A DNA stretch of 64,000 bases from Flavimaribacter sediminis (lineage in GTDB: Bacteria; Pseudomonadota; Alphaproteobacteria; Rhizobiales; Rhizobiaceae), in assembly GCF_019492055.1 (NCBI RefSeq), contig NZ_JAICBX010000001.1, positions 1,426,001 to 1,490,000 on the forward strand, written 5' to 3'. Within the stretch, counting starts at the first letter, position 1. Each line of letters starts with the position of its first letter. Below the pieces are notes generated by a model. It was not told the DNA's origin and did not search any database. It saw only the letters and a list, made by a program, of their open reading frames with translations. Positions 40,794 through 52,267 of the stretch are shown here, in pieces. Made by a program: the position numbers and the translations under genes.

Positions 40794-41252
40794 ATGCCGA
40801 AATTCGAAACGACACGCAGCGTCGGTCACACGCCGCAAAACATGTTCGCCCTGGTGGCGGATGTCGAGCGATATCCTGAATTTCTGCCGCTTTGCGAAGC
40901 GCTGCAAATACGCAAGCAAAAGGAACGTAATGGCAAGAAACTGCTGATTGCCGACATGACGGTCGGATACAAGGCGATCAGGGAAACCTTCACCAGCCAG
41001 GTTCTACTCGATCCGGACAACAAGGTTATCGACGTCAAATATCTCGATGGGCCATTTCGCTATCTAGACAATCGCTGGACATTTCACGACGCAAAGCATG
41101 GTTGCGACGTCGGATTTTATATTGAGTACGAGTTCAAGAACCGAATGCTCGGGATGGTGATGGGCTCCATATTTGATCGCGCTTTCCGAACTTTTGCAGA
41201 AGCCTTTGAGCAACGCGCGGACGAAATATACGGTAAGCCTGCCGGTTCGTAG
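40794..41252 (+). CDS. COQ10/RatA-like START-domain protein
   Basis: A START/SRPBCC-fold protein (152 aa) of the COQ10 group, thought to bind ubiquinone and support respiration. Typical segments are HTPQNMFALVADVERYPEFLPLC and the later FKNRMLGMVMGSIFDRAF. Its position just after lipA is standard in alphaproteobacteria, where cinA usually follows; here the bkd and phytochrome genes separate them. The toxin label RatA is often applied to homologues but not supported here. Confidence 0.88.
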   Translation: MPKFETTRSVGHTPQNMFALVADVERYPEFLPLCEALQIRKQKERNGKKLLIADMTVGYKAIRETFTSQVLLDPDNKVIDVKYLDGPFRYLDNRWTFHDAKHGCDVGFYIEYEFKNRMLGMVMGSIFDRAFRTFAEAFEQRADEIYGKPAGS

Positions 41253-41304
41253 GCTAACAGATCTCCTTTCTGTTTTGCGGAGAACGCAAGAAACCGGCAT
41301 TTAG

Positions 41305-42693
<1,389 letters not shown>

Positions 42694-42695
42694 TC

Positions 42696-43715
42696 ATGGC
42701 GCAGATGTCTATGATCGAAGCGATCCGAAGCGCCATGGATGTGATGCTGGGACGCGATGAGAACGTCGTGGTTTTCGGTGAGGATGTGGGCTATTTTGGC
42801 GGGGTATTCCGATGCACCGCTGGACTGCAGGAGAAATATGGTCCTACGCGCGTGTTTGACAGCCCGATCAATGAGAGCGGCATAGTCGGCGCCGGCATCG
42901 GAATGGCGGCTTATGGCTTGCGCCCCTGCGTTGAAGTGCAGTTCGCGGATTATATCTATCCGGCCTATGACCAGATTGTATCAGAGGCGGCGCGGTTGCG
43001 TTACCGGTCCGCTGGTCAGTTCACAGCGTCGATGACCATCCGAAGCCCCTGTGGCGGCGGTATATTTGGCGGGCAGACTCATAGCCAGAGCCCGGAAGCG
43101 CTTTTTACCCATGTTTCCGGATTGAAGACCATAGTTCCATCGACGCCATATGACGCCAAAGGCTTGCTGATATCTGCGATCGAAGATGATGATCCGGTTG
43201 TCTTTCTCGAGCCCAAACGCCTGTACAATGGCCCCTTCGACGGTCATCCGGACCGTCCCGCGCAAAGCTGGGCGGGCCATCCTCAAGGGGATGTGCCTGA
43301 GGATCACTATACCGTGCCCATTGGCAAGGCGCGTCTGGTGCGGGATGGCTTCGACGCTACAATTGTGACCTATGGAACCATGTGCTTCGTCGCTGAAGCG
43401 GCGGTGAGTGAGACCGGCATCGACGCAGAGATTATCGATCTCCGGACATTGCTGCCTCTCGATATCGACACAATCGCCAATTCGGTTCGGAAGACAGGGC
43501 GTTGCATGATTCTGCACGAGGCGACCCGAACCTCCGGCTTCGGCGCCGAGCTATCCGCGCAGATCCAGGAAGAGTGTTTCTACAACCTCGAGGCTCCTAT
43601 CGTACGTGTCACAGGCTGGGACACGCCTTATCCGCATGCCCAGGAATGGCAGTATTTTCCCGGGCCGGAGCGAGTTGGCCGTGAACTCACGAACCTGATG
43701 GAGGCTGCGTCATGA
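42696..43715 (+). CDS. bkdA2: Branched-chain 2-oxoacid dehydrogenase E1 beta
   Basis: The E1 beta subunit (339 aa) with a transketolase-like fold. Segments include MIEAIRSAMDVMLGRDENVVVFGEDVGYFGGVFR, VDIL-type ESGIVGAGIGMAAYGLRPCVE and the FLEPKRLYNGPFDGHPD loop typical of branched-chain rather than pyruvate E1 beta. It lacks a lipoyl domain, unlike pdhB here. It overlaps bkdB by 4 bases (ATGA). Confidence 0.95.
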   Translation: MAQMSMIEAIRSAMDVMLGRDENVVVFGEDVGYFGGVFRCTAGLQEKYGPTRVFDSPINESGIVGAGIGMAAYGLRPCVEVQFADYIYPAYDQIVSEAARLRYRSAGQFTASMTIRSPCGGGIFGGQTHSQSPEALFTHVSGLKTIVPSTPYDAKGLLISAIEDDDPVVFLEPKRLYNGPFDGHPDRPAQSWAGHPQGDVPEDHYTVPIGKARLVRDGFDATIVTYGTMCFVAEAAVSETGIDAEIIDLRTLLPLDIDTIANSVRKTGRCMILHEATRTSGFGAELSAQIQEECFYNLEAPIVRVTGWDTPYPHAQEWQYFPGPERVGRELTNLMEAAS

Positions 43716-45034
43716 GCCGGCGTTCAGTGAAAATGCCGGATGTCGGCGAGGGCATTACCGAGGTGGAGATCGTCGAATGGACTGTTGAGGTTGGCGATGC
43801 CGTTCGCGAAGATGAAATTCTTGCATCCGTCATGACCGACAAGGCCACGGTTGAAATTCCGACGCCCGTTGATGGCAGGATCGTTTCCTTGAATGGCGAG
43901 GTTGGTCAGATGACGCCGGTTGGAACGGTCATCGCCGTTATAGAGACCGACGACGTTTCCAGTGATCAGACGACAAGTGTGGTTGAGCAAGAGACATCGG
44001 AAGATGAACTGGAGGTTCCGGCCAGCGAAGCGGAGGCTCAGCCGCCTTCCGTGCCGGCGGAGACAAAAGAGAAGGAATCCGAAAAGGCAAGCGTTCCGCG
44101 GCGGAACTTGCGTCAGGAGCCTGATCATCCCATCGCGCAAGGAAGGTTGCCTCGTCCGGAAGGAGAGAAACCCGTTGCATCGCCGAGCGTGCGTAAACGC
44201 GCCATGGACGCCGGCATTCGGTTGGCATTCGTCCACGGCTCAGGTCCGGCGGGCCGGATTCTGCATGAGGATCTGGATGCATTCATCGCGGGCGAAAAGA
44301 CTGTCGCAGCACGTACCGGCGCCAAGCCGAACACGAGCGTCAGAGAGCACGCCATCGTTGGATTGCGTCGTCGTATCGCGGAACGCATGCAGGACGCAGT
44401 CCGCCGTATTCCTCACATAACTTATGTCGACGAGGTCGATATGACTGAACTGGAATCCCTGCGTAAGCATATGAATGACCGCCGCAGGGAGGATCAACCA
44501 CGCCTGACAGTTCTCCCGTATTTGATGCTCGCTATGGTGCACGCAATCAAGGCCTATTCTAAGTTCAGCGCTCACTTCGATGACGAGGCGGGTATTGTCC
44601 ATGAATATGGCGCGGCGCATATCGGGATGGCGACACAGACGGATTCAGGACTTATGGTCCCGGTTGTAAGGCATGCCGAGGCTTCCGATATCTGGTCGAT
44701 CGCAGACGAAATCGGTCGACTGTCTTCGGCGGCGCGGGATGGCTCGATAAAACGCGATGAGCTTACCGGTTCGACTATTACGATTTCCAGCCTTGGCCAG
44801 ATTGGCGGAATCGTCAGCACGCCGGTTATCAACAGCCCGGAAGTCGCTGTCGTCGGCGTGAACAGAATCATTCAGCGGCCTGTTTATATCGATGGAACGC
44901 TGGTTCCGCGAAAGATCATGAATCTGTCTTCCTCCTTCGATCATCGCTTCATCGACGGTTGGGACGCAGCACAGTTCATTCAACACATAAAGCAATCGCT
45001 GGAACACCCGGCGACCCTGTTCATGGAGCAGTAG
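43712..45034 (+). CDS. bkdB: Branched-chain 2-oxoacid dehydrogenase E2 (acyltransferase)
   Basis: The E2 core (440 aa). An N-terminal lipoyl domain (lipoyl Lys in MTDKATVEIPTPVDG) is followed by an acidic linker, a subunit-binding domain (VRKRAMDAGIRLAFVHGSG) and a catalytic domain ending in SSSFDHRFIDGWDAAQFI (His and Asp of the HRxxDG motif). It transfers branched acyl groups to CoA. It overlaps bkdA2, and lpdV starts 1 bp later. Confidence 0.95.
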   Translation: MSRRSVKMPDVGEGITEVEIVEWTVEVGDAVREDEILASVMTDKATVEIPTPVDGRIVSLNGEVGQMTPVGTVIAVIETDDVSSDQTTSVVEQETSEDELEVPASEAEAQPPSVPAETKEKESEKASVPRRNLRQEPDHPIAQGRLPRPEGEKPVASPSVRKRAMDAGIRLAFVHGSGPAGRILHEDLDAFIAGEKTVAARTGAKPNTSVREHAIVGLRRRIAERMQDAVRRIPHITYVDEVDMTELESLRKHMNDRRREDQPRLTVLPYLMLAMVHAIKAYSKFSAHFDDEAGIVHEYGAAHIGMATQTDSGLMVPVVRHAEASDIWSIADEIGRLSSAARDGSIKRDELTGSTITISSLGQIGGIVSTPVINSPEVAVVGVNRIIQRPVYIDGTLVPRKIMNLSSSFDHRFIDGWDAAQFIQHIKQSLEHPATLFMEQ

Positions 45035-45035
45035 T

Positions 45036-46430
45036 ATGGAACGGATATCCTGCGAAGTGCTCGTTCTCGGCGCCGGACCAGGCGGGTATGTGGCGGCGAT
45101 CCGAGCCGCACAACTTGGCCTCGATACCGTAATTGTCGAAAAAAGCCGCACAGGGGGAACCTGCCTGAATGTCGGATGCGTGCCGTCCAAAGCCCTGATA
45201 CATGCAGCAGATGAATATTATGCAGCAGCAGGAGCGACAGGCGGCAACAGCATAGGTATTCATGTCGAGAACCCCTCTATTGACTGGTCAAAGACACTGA
45301 ACTGGAAGGGCCGAGTCGTCAGCGGCCTCAATCATGGCGTTGATGGCCTGTTGAAGAAGTCCGGAGCCCGGATGATCGCAGGCGAGGGACGCATGGCCGA
45401 TGGCAAGAATTGCATTGTGGAAACGGATGACGGCGCTATACGCATTACCGCCAAATACGTTGTCCTGGCGCCTGGCTCCGCGCCAGTGGAATTGCCCGGT
45501 TTGCCTTTCGGAGGCGCAGTAATCTCGTCGACGGAGGCCTTGTCCCTTGATAGCATTCCTGGAAAACTTGCCGTTGTTGGCGGCGGATATATCGGCCTGG
45601 AACTCGGAACCGCCTTCGCAAAACTGGGCTCCGAGGTGACAGTAATCGAAGCGACAGGTCAATTGTTGCCTCAATACGATAAGGCCCTGTCGGCTCCTGT
45701 GGCAAAGCGCTTGAAAGAACTTGGGGCCGCCGTTCATTTGAACAGTCGCGCGCGCAGGCTTGCCGAAGATGGCGCGAAACTGGAAATCGAAACGGAAGGT
45801 GAGGGGACATCACAGATTTCCGTCGACAAAGTTCTCGTAACTGTCGGGCGGAAACCGAACCTGCAGGGCTGGGGGTTAGAAGAACTGCAACTCGACATGT
45901 CGCAAGGCTGCATCCTTGTTGACGAGACATGCAAAACCTCCATGACGGGCGTTTACGCGATTGGTGATGTGACCGGAGAGCCTATGCTTGCCCATCGGGC
46001 CATGGCGCAGGCCCAGGTGGCGGTGGAGGTGATTGCCGGCGGAAAGCGCGTTTTTGACCCCGTCTCGGTTCCCGCAATTTGCTTTACTGACCCGGAAATC
46101 GTCAGCGTCGGCCTTCTTCCGGAGCAGGCCGAACAAACAGGCCACGACATCGTGGTCGCCAATTTTCCTCTTTCAGCAAACAGCCGAGCTATCACGCTGG
46201 AAAGTCGCACCGGGTTTGTTCGCATCGTAGCCCGCAAGGACAACGGTTTGGTGCTTGGCGTTCAGGCCGCAGGAAAACAGGTGTCTGAACTTTCTGCGTC
46301 TTTTTCACTGGCTCTTGAGATGGGGGCGTGCCTGGAGGATATCGCTCGCACAATTCATGTTCACCCGACGCAAAGCGAGGCCTTTCCTGAGGCAGCGATG
46401 ATTGCGCTTGGCAGAGGACTGCATATCTGA
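45036..46430 (+). CDS. lpdV: Dihydrolipoyl dehydrogenase of the Bkd complex
   Basis: The dedicated E3 (464 aa) for the branched-chain complex. The FAD motif VLGAGPGGYVAAIRAAQLG, disulfide GGTCLNVGCVPSKALI, NAD motif AVVGGGYIGLELGTAFAKLG and the catalytic HVHPTQSEAF are all present. It lacks the Pro/Lys insertion of lpdA. It closes the four-gene bkd operon. The bacteriophytochrome gene converges on it 28 bp downstream. Confidence 0.94.
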   Translation: MERISCEVLVLGAGPGGYVAAIRAAQLGLDTVIVEKSRTGGTCLNVGCVPSKALIHAADEYYAAAGATGGNSIGIHVENPSIDWSKTLNWKGRVVSGLNHGVDGLLKKSGARMIAGEGRMADGKNCIVETDDGAIRITAKYVVLAPGSAPVELPGLPFGGAVISSTEALSLDSIPGKLAVVGGGYIGLELGTAFAKLGSEVTVIEATGQLLPQYDKALSAPVAKRLKELGAAVHLNSRARRLAEDGAKLEIETEGEGTSQISVDKVLVTVGRKPNLQGWGLEELQLDMSQGCILVDETCKTSMTGVYAIGDVTGEPMLAHRAMAQAQVAVEVIAGGKRVFDPVSVPAICFTDPEIVSVGLLPEQAEQTGHDIVVANFPLSANSRAITLESRTGFVRIVARKDNGLVLGVQAAGKQVSELSASFSLALEMGACLEDIARTIHVHPTQSEAFPEAAMIALGRGLHI

Positions 46431-46458
46431 ATCAACGCCTTTGCGGTCAACAGAGTTG

Positions 46459-49002
46459 CTAACCGACTATTCGTTCTATGGTCTGGACAATCGCCCTGGC
46501 GTCATAGGGCTTTTGCAGGACAGGAGCCTCGGGATATTGCATGACCACGGCGGCGGTCTCGCCGTAGCCGGTCGTGAAGGCAAACGGAATTCCCCGCCGC
46601 TTCAGTTCCTGCGCCAACGCTTCGGAGGTTTCCGTTCCCAGATTGACGTCCAGCACTGCAACTGTCGGCGTGAAACGGTCGATCTTATCCATGGCGTCGG
46701 ACACTGTGGCTGATGTTACGAAATCACTGACGCCCGCATCTCTCAGGATCTGCTCCATGTCCATCGCAATCAGCATTTGATCCTCGACGATTAATATGCG
46801 CGCAGCGGAAATATCCCCTTCCGATGCTTCGACCTCTTCTGAATCAACGGCCTGATTGAGGCCGATAGCGTCAGCCTCTTCACCTAGTGTCACAAAGCGG
46901 GCAGGAATGAGCATGCGCGCTGAAACTCCCTCGGGAGCATAATCGACACTGCTTTCCCCACCGAGATCATAGGGAATGCTTCGCTCGACCAGAACGGTGC
47001 CGAAGCCGCGGCGTTGAGGCGCGCGCGCCTCTGGTCCGCCGCTTTCTTTCCATTCGATGACACAGTTTCCTGCTTCGTCAATTTTCCAGTGAATGCTGAG
47101 GGTTCCGCCGGATGTGGACAAGGAGCCGTACTTCACGGCGTTTGTCAGCAGTTCATGCAGCACAAGCGCCATGACTGAGAAGGAACGGGCGTCAAGAAGA
47201 ATATGTGGACCACTCACGTCAAATGTGAATTCAATGGAACGGAAGGGCGTGAGTTCCGTTCTGACCAAATGCATCAGGGCGCCCCCGCCATCGCCACGTA
47301 TTATCTGATCGTGTGCGGTCGCCAGCGCTTGAACGCGTCCTCTGAGGGCTGACACGTACTGGTCTATGGTCTGTCCGCCGCCGGACGGTTGGGCGATAAC
47401 GGAATTGATGACCGCCAGAATATTCTTGACCCGGTGATTGAGCTCCTGATTGAGCATGCGCTGACGCACATCGGACTTGGCGCGTTCATCGACCAGCAAT
47501 TCATTGTGATGGAGAACGACCTCGGCGAGCGCAGTTCGCGTCGCTTCGGCGATTTCCAGTTCCTCGTCAGACCACGGAAGTGACTGTCGATGCACTGTTT
47601 GCTTCCAGATATCGAAACTGCTGCGCGGTGTGAGACGGTCTCCCATCGGACCGGTCTCATAGGTCTTTTGCGGATTTCCTGCCCAGTTCAGGGTCCTGAC
47701 CATCTCGCGTCTAAAGAAAAACAGGTAGTCGCGGGGCCGTTGTGAAAGAGGAACAATCAGTATTCCCGAGACGTCGGCGGCGTAGTCGACTGCTTCCGGA
47801 ATATCGTTTGAAATCTGGTTTGTTTCCCAGACTGCAGCCTCAGAGACCTTTTTGGCGAAATCCACAAGCGTTGGAACATGATTTTCAGAAGGGGCATATC
47901 CCTTAAAAGTCCAGCTTCCGTTCAGCCAGATGCCGGCGCCATCGCAGGGTATGAGGCGGGCGAAGTCTTCGATGCTATCGCGAATGACTGCATCGATATT
48001 CTGGGCCCGAACGGCAATCCGGAGGAACCTGTCCAGCGATTGGCGGGCGTCAGTGGCCGCCTCCAGCCTATTGGTCTGCTTCAAGGCGCTGAGGTGGAGA
48101 GAAAAGAAATCGCCAAACATTTCCGCGCCGATGCGTTGAGCCATCGTCAAGACCCGCTGCGAATAATGATGGCAGGCGATCAACCCCCATAGCTCGCCGT
48201 CTACGATAATGGAAATCGACATTGATGCGGCAACGCCCATATTGCGCAGATACTCGCAGTGTATAGGCGACACGCTGCGGAGATGAGCGAAGGAAAGGTC
48301 GAGCGGCTTATCGGAGGCATCGAAAACCGGAGTTACTGCCACCGGTATGAAATTAGCGTCTGAAATTACGCGTATCGTGTTTTGAAGATAGAGCTTCCTC
48401 GCTTGCTGAGGAATGTCCGACGCCGGAAAATACTGGCCAAGAAAACTCTCGAGATGTTCGCGTTTGGCTTCGCTTATGACCTGTCCCGATCCGTCATGCA
48501 TGAAGCTGTAGATCATGACGCGGTCGTATCCAAGCAGCGCCTGGAGAAGGCGCGCGACATGTTTGACGACACTGTCGATGTTTTCAATCGATGAGATGCG
48601 ACCGATCAGTTCTCTTGCGAGTTCCAGCGGTTGCGTCGGATCCGAGAGTTGCGGCTCGAATTCAAGAATACAGTTTCCTTCAAACCGGTGAACAGCGATA
48701 TCAAAGCTGCGCCCGGATTGGAGAACTGTTTTGAAAAGAAGGGCGGGGCGCGACGGATCGTTTGTGCGATTGAGCGCATTTCGGACTGCGTGCGTGGCCT
48801 CGCTGCCGAGGATGTCAAAGAGAGGTTTTCCGTTGATATTTTCATCGACGCCCAGCATTTCGGCTGTGTTCTGCGAATGACGGATCACGGTGTCGGCAAT
48901 TGCGTCGCAGGCAATCAGGCAGCCATGCGGCTGAATGCTGCCCGGAATATGGATCGGCTCGCGATCGCAATTTGTAAGATCAACGCTAAATTGCCGGCTC
49001 AT
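46459..49002 (-). CDS. bphP: Bacteriophytochrome HWE-type histidine kinase with receiver
   Basis: A red/far-red light sensor (847 aa). The order is PAS (biliverdin Cys12 in NCDREPIHIPG), GAF (PASDIP at 193-198), PHY (tongue motif PRSSF, 459-463), an HWE/HisKA2-type kinase (phospho-acceptor His523 in ELNHRVKNILAV, then VLHELLTNAVKYGSLS), and a fused receiver from about 734 (ARILIVEDQ, acceptor Asp785 in LDVNLG). The ATG at 49002 overlaps the bphO stop, so chromophore synthesis and apoprotein are coupled. The fused receiver may act as a phosphate sink or relay. No output regulator or target gene is nearby. Confidence 0.93.
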   Translation of the reverse strand: MSRQFSVDLTNCDREPIHIPGSIQPHGCLIACDAIADTVIRHSQNTAEMLGVDENINGKPLFDILGSEATHAVRNALNRTNDPSRPALLFKTVLQSGRSFDIAVHRFEGNCILEFEPQLSDPTQPLELARELIGRISSIENIDSVVKHVARLLQALLGYDRVMIYSFMHDGSGQVISEAKREHLESFLGQYFPASDIPQQARKLYLQNTIRVISDANFIPVAVTPVFDASDKPLDLSFAHLRSVSPIHCEYLRNMGVAASMSISIIVDGELWGLIACHHYSQRVLTMAQRIGAEMFGDFFSLHLSALKQTNRLEAATDARQSLDRFLRIAVRAQNIDAVIRDSIEDFARLIPCDGAGIWLNGSWTFKGYAPSENHVPTLVDFAKKVSEAAVWETNQISNDIPEAVDYAADVSGILIVPLSQRPRDYLFFFRREMVRTLNWAGNPQKTYETGPMGDRLTPRSSFDIWKQTVHRQSLPWSDEELEIAEATRTALAEVVLHHNELLVDERAKSDVRQRMLNQELNHRVKNILAVINSVIAQPSGGGQTIDQYVSALRGRVQALATAHDQIIRGDGGGALMHLVRTELTPFRSIEFTFDVSGPHILLDARSFSVMALVLHELLTNAVKYGSLSTSGGTLSIHWKIDEAGNCVIEWKESGGPEARAPQRRGFGTVLVERSIPYDLGGESSVDYAPEGVSARMLIPARFVTLGEEADAIGLNQAVDSEEVEASEGDISAARILIVEDQMLIAMDMEQILRDAGVSDFVTSATVSDAMDKIDRFTPTVAVLDVNLGTETSEALAQELKRRGIPFAFTTGYGETAAVVMQYPEAPVLQKPYDARAIVQTIERIVG

Positions 49003-49625
49003 TTCGGACCTGCGAATGCATTGTAGGCGATACTGAAGAGATGATTGGCTGAGGTGATCGCGACAGAGATATCGATATCGGACTGTTCCAGCAGCGCGAT
49101 AAAGTCCGGCCAACGTGTTTTATCCGCGGACTGGAGTGACAAATGACTTGCGCCGTATTGGGATCCAAGCCCAAGCGCCAATGCGTCGCGATAGAGCAGG
49201 CGCGCTCCCATGTTCGAACCCTCGATCACGTAGAGCGATCCCATAAGAGAGCTTCTGTCACGGGGTTGATAGGCTGCGCCGGGACCCTCTTGAGCGGGCT
49301 CAGCCATATTCAGGTCAATCATGTCGCTGCGAATGGCGTCTAGTAGCGCCAGTGGTTTCCAGTTGTGAACTTCTCCCAGCCGCGCGTTGTTTCCTGCAAA
49401 GCGCTTCTCGATCCTTTTTCGAAAGAGATACTGACCAGTCAGATAGCGCCGATACATGTCGAGTGTAGCGAATCTCGCAATGCTGTCGTCGAGTTTTGCG
49501 TGCGATTCCGCTGTTCCGTCTCGCAACGCGAAACGATGACTTGTCCTGGCGGAAGATGTTGGTTTGGTGTGTGTATTCAACAGTGTGTAAGGTATGCTGG
49601 GACTGCTTTTGACCTTTGGCTGCAA
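48999..49625 (-). CDS. bphO: Biliverdin-producing heme oxygenase BphO
   Basis: A bacterial heme oxygenase (208 aa) that opens heme to biliverdin, the chromophore of the phytochrome encoded next. Features are LRDGTAESHAKLDD with the proximal His near residue 42, and the distal helix RSSLMGSLYVIEGSNMGARLL. The start is uncertain: the earliest is a TTG at 49625, and the first 30 residues look unstructured, so translation may begin later. It overlaps bphP by 4 bases (ATGA). Confidence 0.88.
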   Translation of the reverse strand: MQPKVKSSPSIPYTLLNTHTKPTSSARTSHRFALRDGTAESHAKLDDSIARFATLDMYRRYLTGQYLFRKRIEKRFAGNNARLGEVHNWKPLALLDAIRSDMIDLNMAEPAQEGPGAAYQPRDRSSLMGSLYVIEGSNMGARLLYRDALALGLGSQYGASHLSLQSADKTRWPDFIALLEQSDIDISVAITSANHLFSIAYNAFAGPK

Positions 49626-50063
49626 AGGTATTTATGCGTAAAGATAAACAGTCAAGATAGGGAATGCTATAAAATTTATTAATATGATCTTGCGGCGGCA
49701 TGGCAACGCCACTTCAGTCCTTGCTACCGCCGAACTGAAGTTTCGATGTATAGTTGAGAGTCAAATATTATTTCAACGAGGCCCGCCACGTTTTCGCGCC
49801 CAATGGTCCGGGGCTGGGACGCATCAGCGATACTGGAGGCCTGTTCCCATCATTCTTTCTCGAGTGCCATAATCTACCTGATGAAGGACGCTTTCAGTAA
49901 TATCCATAAGTGAATTACAATCATAAATAGCTTTTTTTAGCGCGTGCTACAATTAAAGAGACTACGCGGCGCCTTGGTCGCAGCCGTATTGCTGGCCTTT
50001 CCGAACTAGACGCCTGGTGCAGCGGCGTAAAATGAAACTACCAACAAGCGGGAGGATCAACGG
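49626..50063. other. Gene-free stretch with a broken signal-peptide frame
   Basis: No intact gene. A plus-strand frame beginning with GTG near 49946 reads LQLKRLRGALVAAVLLAFPN and then TAG, continuing TPGAAA and TAA. This looks like an exported protein's signal peptide interrupted by stops, directly before the monooxygenase pseudogene. AT-rich DNA around 49890-49945 may carry promoters for bphO. Confidence 0.4.
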
Positions 50064-50374
50064 ATGGAGAAATCCATTTTCTGGATATTTGAAGCGACGA
50101 TAAAGCCGGGAAGCATTGACCTATTGAAGGCGCTGATTTTCGAAATGGCGGACCGTACGGAAGAATCCGAAGCTGGAACTTTGCGTTTCTAGTGTATGAT
50201 CAGCGATAACAAAGAAAGTGCTCAAGTCCTCGAACCGTACAGTGACTCCGAAGCGGCGCTTAGGCGCCTTGCGTCATTCAACACAACTACGCCCAAAGGC
50301 TGATGACGTTGGTCGAGCCGACAGGCATGACAGTCTTTGGCGACCCCAGCGAGGCGTTGAAACATGAATTGTGA
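50064..50374 (+). pseudogene. Quinol-monooxygenase (ABM-fold) pseudogene
   Basis: A good ribosome site (GGGAGGA) and ATG at 50064 open MEKSIFWIFEATIKPG, then ALIFEMADRTEESEAGTLRF, the start of an antibiotic-biosynthesis-monooxygenase-like protein. A TAG follows at once. Homologous coding resumes in other frames: DNKESAQVLEPYSDSEAAL, then LMTLVEPTGMTVFGDPSEAL and the stop at 50372-50374. At least two frame breaks or stops make a functional product impossible. Intact relatives have about 100 residues, matching the total span. Confidence 0.75.
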
Positions 50375-50427
50375 GGAGTCTCTCCCGTTTACATGTACAA
50401 GGCTGGCGGCTTTGAACGCGAAGAGGA

Positions 50428-50931
50428 TTAACGGCCACACCCGTTGGACGCCGAAGCGTCAATTAGCATATCCAGTGCATTCTCGAGTGTGGCTACCCGC
50501 ACTGCGTCTCTTCCGATATTCCCGCAGCGCAGGATTTTGTGGCGAAGAAACCCGGACCTGCCGGCAAGTCCCATATGGACGAGACCGACCGGTTTCTCTG
50601 CTGATCCGCCGCCGGGTCCCGCAATGCCCGTCACGCTGACAGCAAAGTCAGCGCGGGATCGGGAAATGGCGCCAAGAGCCATCTCTTCGGCTGTTTGTCG
50701 AGACACGGCGCCAAATCGATCAAGCGTCGCTTCTGATACCCCCAACATGTCCTGTTTCGCCTGGTTCGAATAGGTGATGAACCCGCGATCGAAAACTGCT
50801 GATGACCCTGAAACATCCGTAATCGCAGCGGCGATCATCCCACCTGTACAGGACTCGGCGGTTGCAACAAGCAAGTCGGCCCGTTTGCAGGCTTCAACGA
50901 GCCTCTCAGCCTTGTCGAAGGTTGGCATCAT
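50428..50931 (-). CDS. cinA: CinA-family nicotinamide-nucleotide amidohydrolase
   Basis: A stand-alone C-terminal CinA domain (167 aa), predicted to deamidate NMN (PncC activity) in pyridine-nucleotide recycling. Motifs are [22 protein letters not shown] and [18 protein letters not shown]. The N-terminal molybdopterin-like domain of full CinA is absent, as is usual in alphaproteobacteria. It starts at tandem ATGATG overlapping the ispDF stop, so the exact codon (50931 or 50928) is unsure. Confidence 0.92.
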   Translation of the reverse strand: MMPTFDKAERLVEACKRADLLVATAESCTGGMIAAAITDVSGSSAVFDRGFITYSNQAKQDMLGVSEATLDRFGAVSRQTAEEMALGAISRSRADFAVSVTGIAGPGGGSAEKPVGLVHMGLAGRSGFLRHKILRCGNIGRDAVRVATLENALDMLIDASASNGCGR

Positions 50932-52136
50932 GACGCGTTACCGGAATAGACGACGGTTGCAGTAGCGATGGCGGCTATACCTTCGGCGCGTCCCACAAAG
51001 CCCAATTTTTCATTCGTTGTCGCTTTGACCGAGCAACGGTCGATCTCGATCTCGAGTATCTCTGCCAATTTTTCGCGCATGGCCTGACGATGTGGGCCTA
51101 TACGGGGTGCTTCGCAGATCAAGGATACATCCGCATTGCGGATCAAGCCGCCGTTTGCTCGAACAATGTCAGCCGCATGTTCAAGAAAAATATGTGAGGA
51201 GGCGCCTTTCCACTTCGGGTCGGTCGGTGGGAAGTGGTCGCCGATATCTCCGGCTCCGCAAGTCGCAAGCAGCGCGTCAGTCAATGCGTGAAGCGCGACG
51301 TCGGCGTCGGAGTGTCCGGATAACGCCTGATCGTGCTCAATGAAAATCCCGCATAGCATAACGCCGTTACCCGGCGTCAATGCATGTACGTCGTAGCCGT
51401 TTCCGGTTCGAACGTCGGGCAGGGCGAATGCGGGTTGGCTTGCTGACAGTCTGGCGTCCGCCATTACAATGTCCTGTGCTGTCGTCAGTTTGGCGTTGTC
51501 GCGAAGACCTTCGACGATTTCGACGGGAATATCCGCCCATTCCGCAATGCTGCAATCATCCGTGAATTCAAGTTGCGGATTTTCGGCGGCGCGCCGATGT
51601 GCGTCAAGTATTCTGTTGTACTCGAAACACTGAGGTGTTTGGGCTCCGTAGATCCCGCTTCTGGACACCGTGCACTCCACCCGCTTTCCGTCGGAGGATT
51701 TTTTCAAAGTATCGGTGACCGGCAGAGCTGGCAGCAGGGCGGCGGCGCCGGCGCTGAGTGTATTGGAGAGCCCGTCCAGAAATTCCCTGGTCAAAAATGG
51801 ACGGACGCCGTCGTGAATCATCACATGGGTCATGCCAAGCCCTTCGAGGGCTTCCAGTCCACATAGGACGGAAGCCTGTCTTGTCTCGGCGCCCGTCACC
51901 ACGACTATACGCTCGGGGTTTGGTGCAAATTGCATGACGCCATCACACAAATCCCTGTCGTCCGGATGTATCACAACAACTATTGTTTCTATTTGATCGG
52001 ATGTGATAAACGGCGCGAGCGTCCACGCGAGGACAGGACGGCCGCCGATAAGCCGATATTGCTTGGGGCCTTCAACGGACCGGCCTGCGCGCTCACCTCG
52101 ACCGGCGGCGACGATTACCGCAGCGATTGCATTCAT
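50928..52136 (-). CDS. ispDF: Bifunctional IspD/IspF isoprenoid enzyme
   Basis: A fusion (402 aa) of two MEP-pathway enzymes. Residues 1-230 are the cytidylyltransferase IspD ([15 protein letters not shown], then [10 protein letters not shown] and [10 protein letters not shown]). From about 245 it is the cyclodiphosphate synthase IspF (GNGYDVHAL with a zinc ligand, [32 protein letters not shown]). The fusion is characteristic of alpha- and epsilonproteobacteria. The ATG at 52136 is used; one three codons earlier is possible. It is divergent from dusB. Confidence 0.95.
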   Translation of the reverse strand: MNAIAAVIVAAGRGERAGRSVEGPKQYRLIGGRPVLAWTLAPFITSDQIETIVVVIHPDDRDLCDGVMQFAPNPERIVVVTGAETRQASVLCGLEALEGLGMTHVMIHDGVRPFLTREFLDGLSNTLSAGAAALLPALPVTDTLKKSSDGKRVECTVSRSGIYGAQTPQCFEYNRILDAHRRAAENPQLEFTDDCSIAEWADIPVEIVEGLRDNAKLTTAQDIVMADARLSASQPAFALPDVRTGNGYDVHALTPGNGVMLCGIFIEHDQALSGHSDADVALHALTDALLATCGAGDIGDHFPPTDPKWKGASSHIFLEHAADIVRANGGLIRNADVSLICEAPRIGPHRQAMREKLAEILEIEIDRCSVKATTNEKLGFVGRAEGIAAIATATVVYSGNAS

Positions 52137-52267
52137 TTTCAACAATTTGTCCGTTTTGGCTTCAGTATGGATTGTACTGGTCCTTCGTTGCCGTTTCTGT
52201 AAACAGCATTCGCTGATTTATCTTGCAATTTTCTACTTATTGCTTAAAAAAGAAGCATGTTTGGCCG

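Noticed and set aside
49684-49872. 62-codon plus-strand frame downstream of bphO's start
   Set aside because: No motif, poor start context and irregular composition.
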